DNA from: Streptomyces sp. NBC_01262 | GTDB lineage: Bacteria; Actinomycetota; Actinomycetes; Streptomycetales; Streptomycetaceae | Assembly: GCF_036226365.1 (NCBI RefSeq) | Contig: NZ_CP108462.1 | Span: 682,001 to 746,000 of the forward strand | DNA length: 64,000 nucleotides | Direction: 5' to 3' | Shown: positions 43,525 to 51,914 of the stretch, one piece after another | Layout: every line of letters begins with the position of its first letter | Numbering within the stretch: position 1 is the stretch's first letter | The notes under the pieces: model-generated | What the model was told of the DNA's origin: nothing | Seen by the model: the letters and a program-made list of their open reading frames with translations, nothing else | Database searches by the model: none | Made by a program: the position numbers and the translations under genes

Positions 43525-43538
43525 TGCTAACGTTAGCA
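43525..43538. promoter_or_regulatory. LacI-type operator, regulon 2 (site 2, perfect)
   Basis: TGCTAACGTTAGCA is a perfect palindrome, extended to 16 bp by flanking G and C (43524-43539). It lies 53 bp upstream of the FAH-family start, in the region shared with lacI. Confidence 0.82.
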
Positions 43539-43595
43539 CGAAGATGATGATCAATCCGATGTTCCCGCTTCGCCGACCACGGAGCGCAACGGAAA

Positions 43596-43609
43596 TGCTA
43601 TCGTTGGCA
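43596..43609. promoter_or_regulatory. LacI-type operator, regulon 2 (site 3)
   Basis: TGCTATCGTTGGCA matches the consensus at 12 of 14 positions and lies 48 bp upstream of the LacI-type regulator start. Its spacing from site 2 is 71 bp centre to centre, compatible with looping. Confidence 0.7.
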
Positions 43610-43656
43610 CACGGAAAGTGACAGCAACGGGATCAGTCAGCGCGAGGGGGCTTTAC

Positions 43657-44688
43657 GTGATCACGACCAGGGACATCGCCGAACACCTCGGAGTCTCCGT
43701 CTCGACAGTCGGCCGGGCCCTCTCCGACGATCCCCGCATCAGCGAGGAGACCAAGTTCCGGGTCCGTCAGGCCGCTTCCGAGATGGGGTACGTCGGCAAC
43801 CGCGCGGCGCGGATGATGCGCGGCGCCTCCAGCAACGTGGTCGCGCTGGTCATCCCGGACATCCGCAACAGCTTCTACTCGACCATCGCGCACGAACTGT
43901 CCAAGAACATGGAAGCCGAGGGCTTCCAGCTGATGCTCTCGGAGACCGACGACGACCGGATGGCGGAGCTTCGCCACCTGCGCGAGCTGTCCGCGAACCG
44001 CGTGGCGGGCATCATCATCGTGCCCACCGCACGCCCGCACGGCGACTCCGTCAAGCTCCTGCGCGCCGTGCCGCACCTTCAGTTGCTGCGCCGCCACCCG
44101 TCGCTCGGTTCCCAATGGTTCGGCGTGGACGACCACGAGGCACTGCGCCAGGGTACGGCCCACCTGGTGGCCCAGGGCCACACCCGCATCGCGTACGTGG
44201 GCGGCCCCGAGGAACTGCCCACGGGTGCGGAGCGCCTGCGCGGCTTCCGCAGCGCCCTGAGCGAAGGCGGCCTGCCGGACGGTACCGGGCGCACCGACCT
44301 GGGACCACCGTCGTCCGTGGACCACGGCCGCAAGGCGGTACGCCGGCTGCTGAAGGGCCCGGACGCACCCACCGCGCTCGTGCTGGGATCGATCCAGCTC
44401 ACCCAGGGGGTCCTGGAGGAGTTGTCCCAGCAGGGCGTGAAGGTGCCCGGCGAACTGTCAGTGGTCGGGTTCGGGGACGAGCCGGGGTTTTCCTGGTGGG
44501 GTCCCGGACTCACCACGATCGGTCTGCCGATCCAGGAGATGGCCACCGGCTGCGCACTGTGGCTGATGCGCCGGCTCAAGACCAAACCGGGCAACGACGG
44601 CCCGTACACGTCGGTCTCCCCCGGATCGCTGGTCCTGCGCGGCAGCACGGCGCCCCCTGACGGACGGAGCCGGCCCGGGTCCGGCTGA
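43657..44688 (+). CDS. LacI-family regulator of the enolase/dioxygenase regulon
   Basis: 343 residues from a GTG at 43657 with GAGGGGG upstream; a longer frame from 43618 would bring the start nearly onto operator site 3. The helix-turn-helix is ITTRDIAEHLGVSVSTVGRA, the hinge helix is NRAARMMRG, and the periplasmic-binding-protein-like domain starts NVVALVIPDIRNSFYSTIAH and ends near PGSLVLRGSTAPP. Five operator-like palindromes lie within 5 kb on both sides. The effector is probably a pathway acid or sugar acid (inference). Confidence 0.93.
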   Translation: MITTRDIAEHLGVSVSTVGRALSDDPRISEETKFRVRQAASEMGYVGNRAARMMRGASSNVVALVIPDIRNSFYSTIAHELSKNMEAEGFQLMLSETDDDRMAELRHLRELSANRVAGIIIVPTARPHGDSVKLLRAVPHLQLLRRHPSLGSQWFGVDDHEALRQGTAHLVAQGHTRIAYVGGPEELPTGAERLRGFRSALSEGGLPDGTGRTDLGPPSSVDHGRKAVRRLLKGPDAPTALVLGSIQLTQGVLEELSQQGVKVPGELSVVGFGDEPGFSWWGPGLTTIGLPIQEMATGCALWLMRRLKTKPGNDGPYTSVSPGSLVLRGSTAPPDGRSRPGSG

Positions 44689-44716
44689 GTCATGGGCGGA
44701 CTCGCCCGCAGACGCG

Positions 44717-44751
44717 GAAGGCGCCCGGAGCGCAGGGCTCCGGGCGCCTTC
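44717..44751. terminator. 15-bp hairpin terminator between lacI and FMN reductase genes
   Basis: The arms GAAGGCGCCCGGAGC and GCTCCGGGCGCCTTC pair fully around GCAGG. It lies 28 bp after the lacI stop and 17 bp before the stop of the convergent gene. Confidence 0.82.
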
Positions 44752-44768
44752 GTATGTGCGGCACCGGG

Positions 44769-45365
44769 TCAGTGCGTTCCGCTGCGCAGCCGTTGCATGA
44801 CGCGGGCGGTGCGCGCGAGTTCGTCGAGCATCTCTTCTGACGCGGCCTCGTGTATCTTGCCGGGCCGGAAGGCGCCGCCGTCGACGAGTTCACTGACGAA
44901 CGGGATGCTCACGGTCGGACCGATCGGCAGCATCCTGAGGTTCGCGACGACCTGCTTGGCCATCTGCACCGCGCGGGTACCAGCCGTGACGCCTCCGTAG
45001 CTGATGAACGCGGCCGGCTTGTGCCGCCACTCCACGACGAGGTAGTCCCACGCGTTCTTCAGCGGGGCGGGGAAGCCGCCGTTGTACTCCGGTGTGATGA
45101 AGACGAACGCGTCCGACGCCTCGACGATCCGGCTCCACTCGCGGGTGTGGCCCTTGGTGTACTGCTGCAGGGCCGGCGGATGCGGCTCGTCGAAGAAGGG
45201 CAGAGCGAGTTCACGCAGGTCGACAATGCGCGACTCGAACTGGTCGCACCCCGCGGCTTGGCCGGCGAACCAGTCCGCGACGGACCTTCCCACACGTCCG
45301 GGACGTGTACTGGCCACAACGGTGGTGAGGGTCATCGGCGCCACGGAGGAGGGCTCGGTTGCCAT
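44769..45365 (-). CDS. NADPH-dependent FMN reductase family protein
   Basis: 198 residues from the ATG at 45365. The flavodoxin-fold loop is LTTVVASTRPGRVGRSVADW, with FVFITPEYNGGFPAPLKNAW and AAFISYGGVTAGTRAVQMAK. It is paralogous to the gene at 17916-18491. It may supply reduced flavin or reduce a quinone or catechol-derived intermediate in the neighbouring pathway. Divergent from the enolase-like gene, it has an operator-like site 120 bp upstream, so it likely belongs to regulon 2. Confidence 0.92.
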   Translation of the reverse strand: MATEPSSVAPMTLTTVVASTRPGRVGRSVADWFAGQAAGCDQFESRIVDLRELALPFFDEPHPPALQQYTKGHTREWSRIVEASDAFVFITPEYNGGFPAPLKNAWDYLVVEWRHKPAAFISYGGVTAGTRAVQMAKQVVANLRMLPIGPTVSIPFVSELVDGGAFRPGKIHEAASEEMLDELARTARVMQRLRSGTH

Positions 45366-45484
45366 ATCGGGCTCGCTTTCCTTTCGGCCGCGATCCGGCC
45401 CGACGGACCCGCGCCTGCCTGTGCTGTCCGTCTGTCCAGGAAGGGCGCAGGTCCGCCGGAGTCTTGCCGGAGCGCAATGGATTG

Positions 45485-45498
45485 TGCGAACGATAGCA
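45485..45498. promoter_or_regulatory. LacI-type operator, regulon 2 (site 4)
   Basis: TGCGAACGATAGCA matches the consensus TGCTAACGTTAGCA at 12 of 14 positions. It lies in the 350-bp divergent region, nearer the FMN reductase gene. Confidence 0.68.
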
Positions 45499-45599
45499 CC
45501 CAACTGTCGATCAATCTAGCGACTGGGCGTGAGGGGCGACCTCAAGGAACTTGAGTTCCACCTGGCTCTTGACAGCACCAGGAACACTCCGCACGATTG

Positions 45600-45613
45600 C
45601 GCTATCGTTAGCA
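45600..45613. promoter_or_regulatory. LacI-type operator, regulon 2 (site 5)
   Basis: CGCTATCGTTAGCA matches the consensus at 12 of 14 positions. It lies 102 bp upstream of the enolase-like gene, at promoter distance. Confidence 0.7.
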
Positions 45614-45715
45614 TTGGATGCGGCGAGCGGGTAACGCTGGACAACAGACGCGGGCACAGACACAGGCTCCCCCGCTCATCACCCGATCGTCCGAACTCCG
45701 AAAGGTTGCAGCGCA

Positions 45716-47026
45716 ATGACAGACGCGCGGATCGCCAAGCTCTACGGCCGCAGAGTGTGGGACTCACGCGGTCGGCCGACCGTCGAGGTCGAGGTGCACC
45801 TCGCGGACGGCGCGATCGGGCGGGCCATCGCACCGGCGGGGGCTTCGACCGGCCAGGGCGAGGCGCTCGACCTGCGCGACGGCGGCAGCACCTTCGGCGG
45901 CCTGGACGTCCAGCGCGCGGTGGGCTCGGTGAACCACGAGATCGCACCCGCCCTCCTGGACCGTGACGCGACCGATCAGGAAACCGTCGACCGGTTGCTG
46001 GTGGACCTCGACGGAACCCCCGACCGCAGCCGTCTCGGCGGCAACGCGATCGTGGCCACGTCCATGGCGGTCCTGCACGCCGCCGCCGCGTCAGCGGGCG
46101 TACCCCTGTGGCAGCACCTCGCGGGAGGGCGGCCGGTACGCATCCCGCTGCCGGAGATCCAGATCTTCGGCGGCGGCGCCCATGCGGACCGCCGCGTCGA
46201 CGTCCAGGACTTCATGGTGGTCTGCCCCGCGGCACAGAGCTTCTCCGAGGCCCTGGACTGGACGGCGGAGATCTACCTGGCCGCCGGCGCTCTGATGCGG
46301 AAGGCGGGAAAGGCGCAGGGGGTGGCCGACGAAGGAGGCTTCTGGCCGGCGTTCGACTCCAACGAGGAGGCGCTGGAGACGCTGACCCGGGCAATCGAGA
46401 GCGCGGGCTTCGCTCCCTCGACGCAAGTGGGCATCTCGCTGGACGTCGCGGCCTCGCAGTTCGGCAGCGACGGGCGGTACACGCTGGCCCTGGACGACCG
46501 CACCCTGGACACCACCGCGCTGATCGACATGCTGGGCGGCTGGATCGAGCAGTATCCGATCCTGTCCGTCGAGGACCCGGTGGGCGAGGACGACCACGAG
46601 GGCATGCTGGAGTTCACCCGGCGCTACGGCCACCGCTGCCAGGTGATCGGCGACGACTACCTGGTCACGAACGCCAAGCGTGTCGAGGCCGCGGCCGCCG
46701 GCGGAGCGGCGAACGCCGTCCTGATCAAGCCGAACCAGGCTGGGACGGTCACGGAGGCGTTCCAGGCCCTGCGGGCCGGAAGGGAAGCCGGCTTCGGCAC
46801 GATCGTCTCGGCGCGTTCCGGGGAGACCGAGGACGTCACCATCGCCCATCTGAGCGTGGGCTGGGACGCGGGACAGCTGAAGGTGGGCTCGTTCACGCGC
46901 TCCGAGCGAATGGCCAAGTGGAACGAGGTGCTGCGCATCGAGGAATCCCTCGGTGAATCCGCGGAATTCAGCGGCTGGTCCGCATTCACGTTCGCCGGGG
47001 GCGGGCCCTCGACGACCAAGCCGTAG
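45716..47026 (+). CDS. Enolase paralogue with altered active-site residues
   Basis: 436 residues, full enolase length. The N-terminal domain (RRVWDSRGRPTVEVEVHLAD, APAGASTGQGEALDLRDGG) and the barrel are both present. By analogy with yeast enolase, conserved residues include H156 (H159), E206 in ADEGGFW (E211), K338 in LIKPNQ (K345) and K389 in GQLKVG (K396), plus metal ligands in SVEDPVGEDD and IGDDYLVTN. Two key positions differ: D165 replaces E168 (VQDFMV, not QEFM), and A366 replaces H373 (SARSGETED, not SHRSGETED). It is therefore unlikely to be the glycolytic enolase and may dehydrate a different phospho-acid. It heads a rightward gene run with a dioxygenase, a CMD-like protein and an alcohol dehydrogenase, under operator site 5. 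Confidence 0.9.
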   Translation: MTDARIAKLYGRRVWDSRGRPTVEVEVHLADGAIGRAIAPAGASTGQGEALDLRDGGSTFGGLDVQRAVGSVNHEIAPALLDRDATDQETVDRLLVDLDGTPDRSRLGGNAIVATSMAVLHAAAASAGVPLWQHLAGGRPVRIPLPEIQIFGGGAHADRRVDVQDFMVVCPAAQSFSEALDWTAEIYLAAGALMRKAGKAQGVADEGGFWPAFDSNEEALETLTRAIESAGFAPSTQVGISLDVAASQFGSDGRYTLALDDRTLDTTALIDMLGGWIEQYPILSVEDPVGEDDHEGMLEFTRRYGHRCQVIGDDYLVTNAKRVEAAAAGGAANAVLIKPNQAGTVTEAFQALRAGREAGFGTIVSARSGETEDVTIAHLSVGWDAGQLKVGSFTRSERMAKWNEVLRIEESLGESAEFSGWSAFTFAGGGPSTTKP

Positions 47027-47119
47027 CAATCCCTGGCAAGCCGTAAAACGGCCTCGAAGTATTACAGTCGTCGAAATCCAGAGCTCAAATCCAGAGCCGA
47101 TCCGAGCACGGAGACCAGC

Positions 47120-48124
47120 ATGCTGCCACCCGTCAATCTGCGCCCGAGTTTCAACATCACCCGCTCCAGTCACGTACGTCTCACGGTCGCGGATCTGGCC
47201 GAGAGCCGGAACTTCTACGTGAAGGTGCTGGGGCTGGTCGTCAGCGACGAGGACGAGCGCACCTGCTACCTGCGCGGCCTGGCCGAAGCCTGTCACCACA
47301 GCCTGGTCCTGGAGCTGGATGAGGAGGGCGCGGGCATGAGCCGGAGGATCGGCTTCCGGGTCTTCTTCGACGAGGACCTCGACCTCGCGTACGACTGGTT
47401 CCGTGAGCGGGGGCTGCCCGCCGAGTGGGTCGACGTCCCCTACCAGAAGCGGACCCTGCACGTCAGCGACCCGATCGGCACGCCGCTCGAACTGTGCGCG
47501 CACATGGAGACCCGACCGCGGCTGCACATCGACTTCGAGCTCTACAAGGGTGCCCACGCGCAGCGGCTGGACCACTACCAGATCTTCGCGCCCGACACGT
47601 ACGAGCTGTGCGCGTTCTACAGCGAGCTGGGCTTCCGCAACTCGGAGTACCTGGAGCACGGCGACAAACTGCTGGGTGCGTTCATGTACCGCAAGGGCAC
47701 CTGCCTAGACCTCGCGATCGTCGAGAACACCGGGCCCGCCCTGCACCACTTCGCCTACACCGTCTCCGAGAGCCACGACATCTTCACCGCCTGCGACTGG
47801 GCGGGCATCCAGGGCTACGGCGACGGCGTGGAGCGGGGCCCGGGACGTCACGGACCGGGCGGGATGCTCTTCGCCTACCTCCGCGACCCCGACGGGCACC
47901 GGGTGGAGGTCTTCAACAGCCACTACCAGACCATCGACACCGAGATCGAGCCGGTGCGCTGGGACGCGGGATCGCTGAGCACCAACGCCCGCTGGGGTCT
48001 GCCGGCCCTGGAGAAGTGGTACTTCGAGGCGTCGCCCTTCGCCGGCGTGCCGCAGATCCCGCCGGCCGAGCTGTCGAAGCCGATGTCGCTCGAACGGTTC
48101 CTGCTCGAACAGTCCGCGCACTGA
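47120..48124 (+). CDS. Two-domain extradiol (catechol-type) dioxygenase, VOC superfamily
   Basis: 334 residues; the ATG follows GGAG. There are two vicinal-oxygen-chelate modules: residues 15-135 (SHVRLTVADLAESRNFYVKV) and 150-275. The Fe/Mn ligands are expected at H152 (RLDHYQIFAPD), H209/H210 (ALHHFAYTV) and E263 (DGHRVEVFNSHYQ). The C-terminal tail (DAGSLSTNARWGLPALEKWY) resembles homoprotocatechuate 2,3-dioxygenases. It would open a catechol ring next to the hydroxyls. It follows the enolase-like gene by 93 bp and precedes the CMD-like gene by 24 bp. Confidence 0.92.
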   Translation: MLPPVNLRPSFNITRSSHVRLTVADLAESRNFYVKVLGLVVSDEDERTCYLRGLAEACHHSLVLELDEEGAGMSRRIGFRVFFDEDLDLAYDWFRERGLPAEWVDVPYQKRTLHVSDPIGTPLELCAHMETRPRLHIDFELYKGAHAQRLDHYQIFAPDTYELCAFYSELGFRNSEYLEHGDKLLGAFMYRKGTCLDLAIVENTGPALHHFAYTVSESHDIFTACDWAGIQGYGDGVERGPGRHGPGGMLFAYLRDPDGHRVEVFNSHYQTIDTEIEPVRWDAGSLSTNARWGLPALEKWYFEASPFAGVPQIPPAELSKPMSLERFLLEQSAH

Positions 48125-48148
48125 CCCTCCGTACTTCCAGGAGTCACC

Positions 48149-48700
48149 ATGGCACGAGTCCCCTACCTGCGTCGCGAGGACGCGGACGAGTCGCACAAGC
48201 CCCTGTACGACCGGCTGGAAGCCGAGCGCAAGGTGCCGACGGCGAACATCTTCCTCGCCCTGACCAACGCGCCGACCCAGCTGGACGCCTTCCTGACCTA
48301 CGCCAACTCGCTGCGGGCCGCCGACCTCAGTCCCAAGCTGCGGGAGCTGGCGATCCTGACCGTGGGGTACGCGACCCGGTCGGCGTACGAGGTCGCGCAT
48401 CACCAGTCGCACGGGCTCAAGGCCGGGCTCACCGAGGAACAGCTCGCGGCGGTGGCCGACTTCGATTCCTCCGACCTGTTCGACGGGACGGAGAAGGCGG
48501 TAATGCGCCTCGCCAAGGAGTCCACGCTCCTGGTGGACGTCTCGGAAGAAACGTGGCGTGCTGCCGCCGACCGCCTGACGGACAAGCAGATGGTCGAACT
48601 GTCGCTGTCCATCGCCTGGTACAACTCGGGCGTCCGCATCATGGGACTGCTGGGCATCGACCTTGAGGACAATTACCCGTACCCGTTCCCGAATTCATAG
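48149..48700 (+). CDS. Carboxymuconolactone decarboxylase/AhpD-like protein
   Basis: 183 residues; the ATG follows AGGAG. The all-helical CMD fold has LSPKLRELAILTVGYATRSA, then YEVAHHQSHGLKAGLTEEQL, and later MVELSLSIAWYNSGVRIMGL. The CxxC of AhpD peroxidases is absent, so a lactone decarboxylase or structural role is more likely than peroxidase activity. It fits a ring-cleavage pathway with the upstream dioxygenase. Confidence 0.9.
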   Translation: MARVPYLRREDADESHKPLYDRLEAERKVPTANIFLALTNAPTQLDAFLTYANSLRAADLSPKLRELAILTVGYATRSAYEVAHHQSHGLKAGLTEEQLAAVADFDSSDLFDGTEKAVMRLAKESTLLVDVSEETWRAAADRLTDKQMVELSLSIAWYNSGVRIMGLLGIDLEDNYPYPFPNS

Positions 48701-48774
48701 GGCTCACCGCCGTAGGACCAAGAATGTCTCCGTCCCCCGATCATCGGGCCGGAGCGGTTTCAAGGAGTATTTCA

Positions 48775-49881
48775 ATGGCGAAAATGCTCGCTGCACGACT
48801 GCACGCGCTCGGTGAGCCGATGTCCGTGGACACGATCGACGTGCCCACGCCACGGCCGACCGACGTGCTGGTGCGGGTCAAGGCGTGCGGGATCGTTCCG
48901 AACATGGCCAACGTGATCAACAACTGGCCGACCTGGTTCCCGCACCAGCCGTTGCCGAAGTTCCCGGCCATCTTCGGCCTGGATGCCGCCGGAGTGGTCG
49001 AGCAGGTCGGCGAGGCGGTGCTCCACACCAAGCCGGGCGACCGGGTGTACGTCAACCCACTGCGTTCCTGCGGCAGTTGCCAGGTGTGCCGGGGAGGTGA
49101 ACTGAGCCGGTGCCGCTACTTCACCCTGAACGGCTACTTCAGCACCTCGCGCGACGGCCAGCGGATCTTCGACCTCTACCCCTACGGGGGTTTCGCGGAG
49201 TACATGACGGCTCCGCAGTACTCGATCGTCAACATCCCGGACAACATGACGTTCGAACAGGCCGGCAAGCTGGGCTACATCGGCACGTCCTACAGGGCTC
49301 TCAAGAATGCGGCGGCCTGCCCCGGCCAGGTCGCGCTCATCGACGGGATCACAGGAACCCTCGGTGTCGCGTCGACCGTGCTCGCGCTCGCCTCCGGCGC
49401 CTCCCGGGTCCTCGGGACCGGCCGCAACGAGGAACTCCTCAAGCGCGTCAAGGAACTTGACCCGGATCGGGTCGAGGTCTTCCGGCTGGGTGAGGGCTCC
49501 AGCGGTGAGTGGGCGAAGTCCCGCACCCGCGGCGAGGGCGCGGACTACGTGATCAGCGCCCTGGGCGCCAAGGCGCCGGTGGAGACGATGCTCGACTCCA
49601 TGCAGGGCGTCCGCCGGGGCGGCAAGGTGGTCAACGTCGGCGGAGTGGCCGACCGGCTGCCCGTGGACGTGAAGTGGCTCATGGACGAGCAGGTCCAGCT
49701 GATCGGCTCCAACTGGTTCAGCACGGCGCAGGGGCAGGAACTCGCCGACATGGTGGCCACGGGTGCCCTGGACCTGTCCTACCTGCAGGCCAAGCCGTTC
49801 CCTCTGTCCCGGGTCAACGAAGCGATCTCGGGACTCGGGGACCGCGACGGCGGATTCAGCAACTACGTCGTCATCCCCTGA
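48775..49881 (+). CDS. Zinc-type alcohol dehydrogenase-like protein
   Basis: 368 residues; the ATG at 48775 follows AAGGAG. The MDR fold has VLVRVKACGIVPNMANVINN, with the first catalytic-zinc Cys present. The next ligands are changed: the usual GHExxG reads FGLDAAGVVEQVG. The structural zinc lobe SCGSCQVCRGGELSRC is intact. The Rossmann motif is ALIDGITGTLGVASTVLALA. It probably oxidises or reduces a pathway alcohol or aldehyde; the lost ligands make the metal state uncertain. It is the last gene of the run from the enolase-like gene. Confidence 0.88.
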   Translation: MAKMLAARLHALGEPMSVDTIDVPTPRPTDVLVRVKACGIVPNMANVINNWPTWFPHQPLPKFPAIFGLDAAGVVEQVGEAVLHTKPGDRVYVNPLRSCGSCQVCRGGELSRCRYFTLNGYFSTSRDGQRIFDLYPYGGFAEYMTAPQYSIVNIPDNMTFEQAGKLGYIGTSYRALKNAAACPGQVALIDGITGTLGVASTVLALASGASRVLGTGRNEELLKRVKELDPDRVEVFRLGEGSSGEWAKSRTRGEGADYVISALGAKAPVETMLDSMQGVRRGGKVVNVGGVADRLPVDVKWLMDEQVQLIGSNWFSTAQGQELADMVATGALDLSYLQAKPFPLSRVNEAISGLGDRDGGFSNYVVIP

Positions 49882-49994
49882 CATTCCCCCATACCCACCC
49901 CGCGGCGGACCCGTTCTGCCCTGACCGCCGCCGCGGGGTGTCTATCCCACCGGCCGTGTGCACGGCCGGTGCGTCCAGCAGAACGGAGGAGCCG

Positions 49995-50903
49995 GTGGAA
50001 CTGCGCTGGCTGGAATCGTTCGTCATCGTCGCGGAGGAACTGCACTTCGCGCGCGCGGCAGACCGGCTGCATCTGGCTCCTTCGGCACTCAGCGCCCAGG
50101 TCAGAGCACTGGAGTCGCACCTGGGGGCCCGTCTGATCGACCGCGGACGACGCACCCGCCCGGCGCTCACCGGCGCCGGGCGGCTGTTCCTCGACGAGGC
50201 ACGGCTGACCCTCGCGCAGGCCGCCCGGGCCGAGGCGGTGGGCCGGCGTGCCGGTCGCGGGGAACTGGGGCACGCCGAGATCGCCTACGTGGCCTCCGCC
50301 GCCTTCTCCGGTGTGCTGACCGACGTCCTCACCCGATGCGCGGCCCCCGACACCCATCTCACTGTGCAGGTGCGCGAGTTGGAGACACCGGCCCAGTTGG
50401 AGGCCCTGTCCTGCGGGGACATCGACGTCGGCTTCCTGCGCTGGCGGCCGGAGTACCCGAACGGGGTCATGGCCACCTGCCTGCTCACCGAGGAGGTCGT
50501 GCTGGCGCTACCGGACGGCGCCCCGCTGGCGGCGTACGAGGCGGTTCCGGTGGCTGAGCTGCGCCACGAACAGTTCGTGGCCCCGCACTTCGACGAGGAG
50601 TACGGCTGCCGCGACCAGATCCTGCAGGTGGCCGGCCAAGGAGGCTTCAACCCGCAGTGCCTGCCTCCGGTACGCGACTTCATCGCCGCTCTCACTCTGG
50701 TGGGCGGCGGTCTCGCCGTGGCACTGGTACCGGACTCGCTGCGCCGCGTGCGGATACCGGGGGTCGCCTACCGCCCGCTGGCGGACGTACCGCTGACCAC
50801 CCGCCTGGTGGGCGCGTACCGCAGAGGCGAAACCTCGCCCGCGGTGCGCGGCGTGATCCGCCGTCTGCGGGAGACGGCTGCGGCCACGACCGCCGTCGGC
50901 TGA
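49995..50903 (+). CDS. LysR-family transcriptional regulator
   Basis: 302 residues from a GTG at 49995 after GGAGGA. The N-terminal helix-turn-helix is ELRWLESFVIVAEELHFARA, then RLHLAPSALSAQVRALESHL. The effector domain starts GHAEIAYVASAAFSGVLTDV. The sequence resembles BenM/CatR-like regulators of aromatic use. It lies between the dioxygenase gene run and a 3-hydroxyacyl-CoA dehydrogenase gene, all rightward, and may activate either. Confidence 0.93.
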   Translation: MELRWLESFVIVAEELHFARAADRLHLAPSALSAQVRALESHLGARLIDRGRRTRPALTGAGRLFLDEARLTLAQAARAEAVGRRAGRGELGHAEIAYVASAAFSGVLTDVLTRCAAPDTHLTVQVRELETPAQLEALSCGDIDVGFLRWRPEYPNGVMATCLLTEEVVLALPDGAPLAAYEAVPVAELRHEQFVAPHFDEEYGCRDQILQVAGQGGFNPQCLPPVRDFIAALTLVGGGLAVALVPDSLRRVRIPGVAYRPLADVPLTTRLVGAYRRGETSPAVRGVIRRLRETAAATTAVG

Positions 50904-51029
50904 TGCCACGGCACCCAACGCATGTCTGTGCGCGGAAAACGCGCTGTCCGAGCAGGTCAGATCGGTTGCACCCCGCCTGGGCTCAACACCGCACCGCAGC
51001 CCCGGTCGAAGTGACACACGGAGGAACAC

Positions 51030-51896
51030 ATGGCATCGATCAAGCACGTGGGAGTCGTCGGCGCCGGGCAGATGGGCCGGGGCATCACCGAGGTCTGCGC
51101 CCGGGCCGGGCTGCACGTCACGTTGTGCGACGTGACCGAGGACAGGGCCCGTGCGGGACTGGCGGGCGTAGCGGACTCCCTGCTCAAGGCAGAGAAGCGC
51201 GGAGCCATCGCCCCGGAAGACCGCGCACATGCCCTGGCCGGGGTGTCGGTCACCGCCGATCTCACCCGGCTGTCCGGTGCGGACCTGGTCATCGAGGCCG
51301 CCGTCGAGGACGAGCCGGCCAAAACCGCGCTCTTCCGGCAGTTGGACGAGGTGGTCACCGACCCGACCGCCATACTGGCCAGCAACACCTCCTCGATCCC
51401 CATCGCCCGTCTCGCGGCCGCGACCAGACGGCCGGCAGCGGTGGTCGGGCTGCACTTCTTCAACCCGGTCCCCGTCATGCCGCTGGTGGAGGTGATCCCC
51501 TCGCTGCAGACCTCGAAGGCCACCGAGCTGCGCGTGCGTGCCTTCGCCGGCGAGATCCTGGGCAAGAAGACGGTCGTGGCGCAGGACCGCGCAGGCTTCG
51601 TCGTCAACTCGCTCCTGGTTCCCTACCTGTTGGCAGCGGTGCGGATGGTCGGCTCCGGCACGGCGACGGCGGAGGACATCGACACGGGGATGACGGCGGG
51701 CTGCGCCCACCCGATGGGCCCGCTGCGCCTCGCCGACCTGATCGGCCTGGACACCGTGGCGGCGATAGGCGAGGCGCTGTACGAGGAGCACCGGGAACCG
51801 CTCTACGCACCTCCCCCGCTGCTGCGCCGCATGGTCGAGTCGGGTCTGCTGGGCCGTAAGTCGGGACAGGGGTTCTTCAGCTACCGGGCCGTTTGA
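51030..51896 (+). CDS. 3-hydroxybutyryl-CoA dehydrogenase-like protein
   Basis: 288 residues; the ATG follows GGAGGA. The NAD motif is IKHVGVVGAGQMGRGITEVC; ADLVIEAAVEDEPAKTALF and ILASNTSSIPIARLAAATRR follow; the catalytic His is in GLHFFNPVPVMPLVEVI and the partner Glu shortly after. The C-terminal helical domain contains AGFVVNSLLVPYLLAAVRMV and a GMTAGCAHPMGPLRLADLIG segment. It oxidises 3-hydroxyacyl-CoA. With the glutaryl-CoA dehydrogenase-like gene nearby, it fits crotonyl-CoA/acetoacetyl-CoA flow. Confidence 0.93.
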   Translation: MASIKHVGVVGAGQMGRGITEVCARAGLHVTLCDVTEDRARAGLAGVADSLLKAEKRGAIAPEDRAHALAGVSVTADLTRLSGADLVIEAAVEDEPAKTALFRQLDEVVTDPTAILASNTSSIPIARLAAATRRPAAVVGLHFFNPVPVMPLVEVIPSLQTSKATELRVRAFAGEILGKKTVVAQDRAGFVVNSLLVPYLLAAVRMVGSGTATAEDIDTGMTAGCAHPMGPLRLADLIGLDTVAAIGEALYEEHREPLYAPPPLLRRMVESGLLGRKSGQGFFSYRAV

Positions 51897-51914
51897 CGGC
51901 GTGGACCCGTGCGG

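Noticed and set aside
46091..47659. 522-codon minus-strand frame over the enolase and dioxygenase genes
   Set aside because: It crosses two real genes and has shadow composition.
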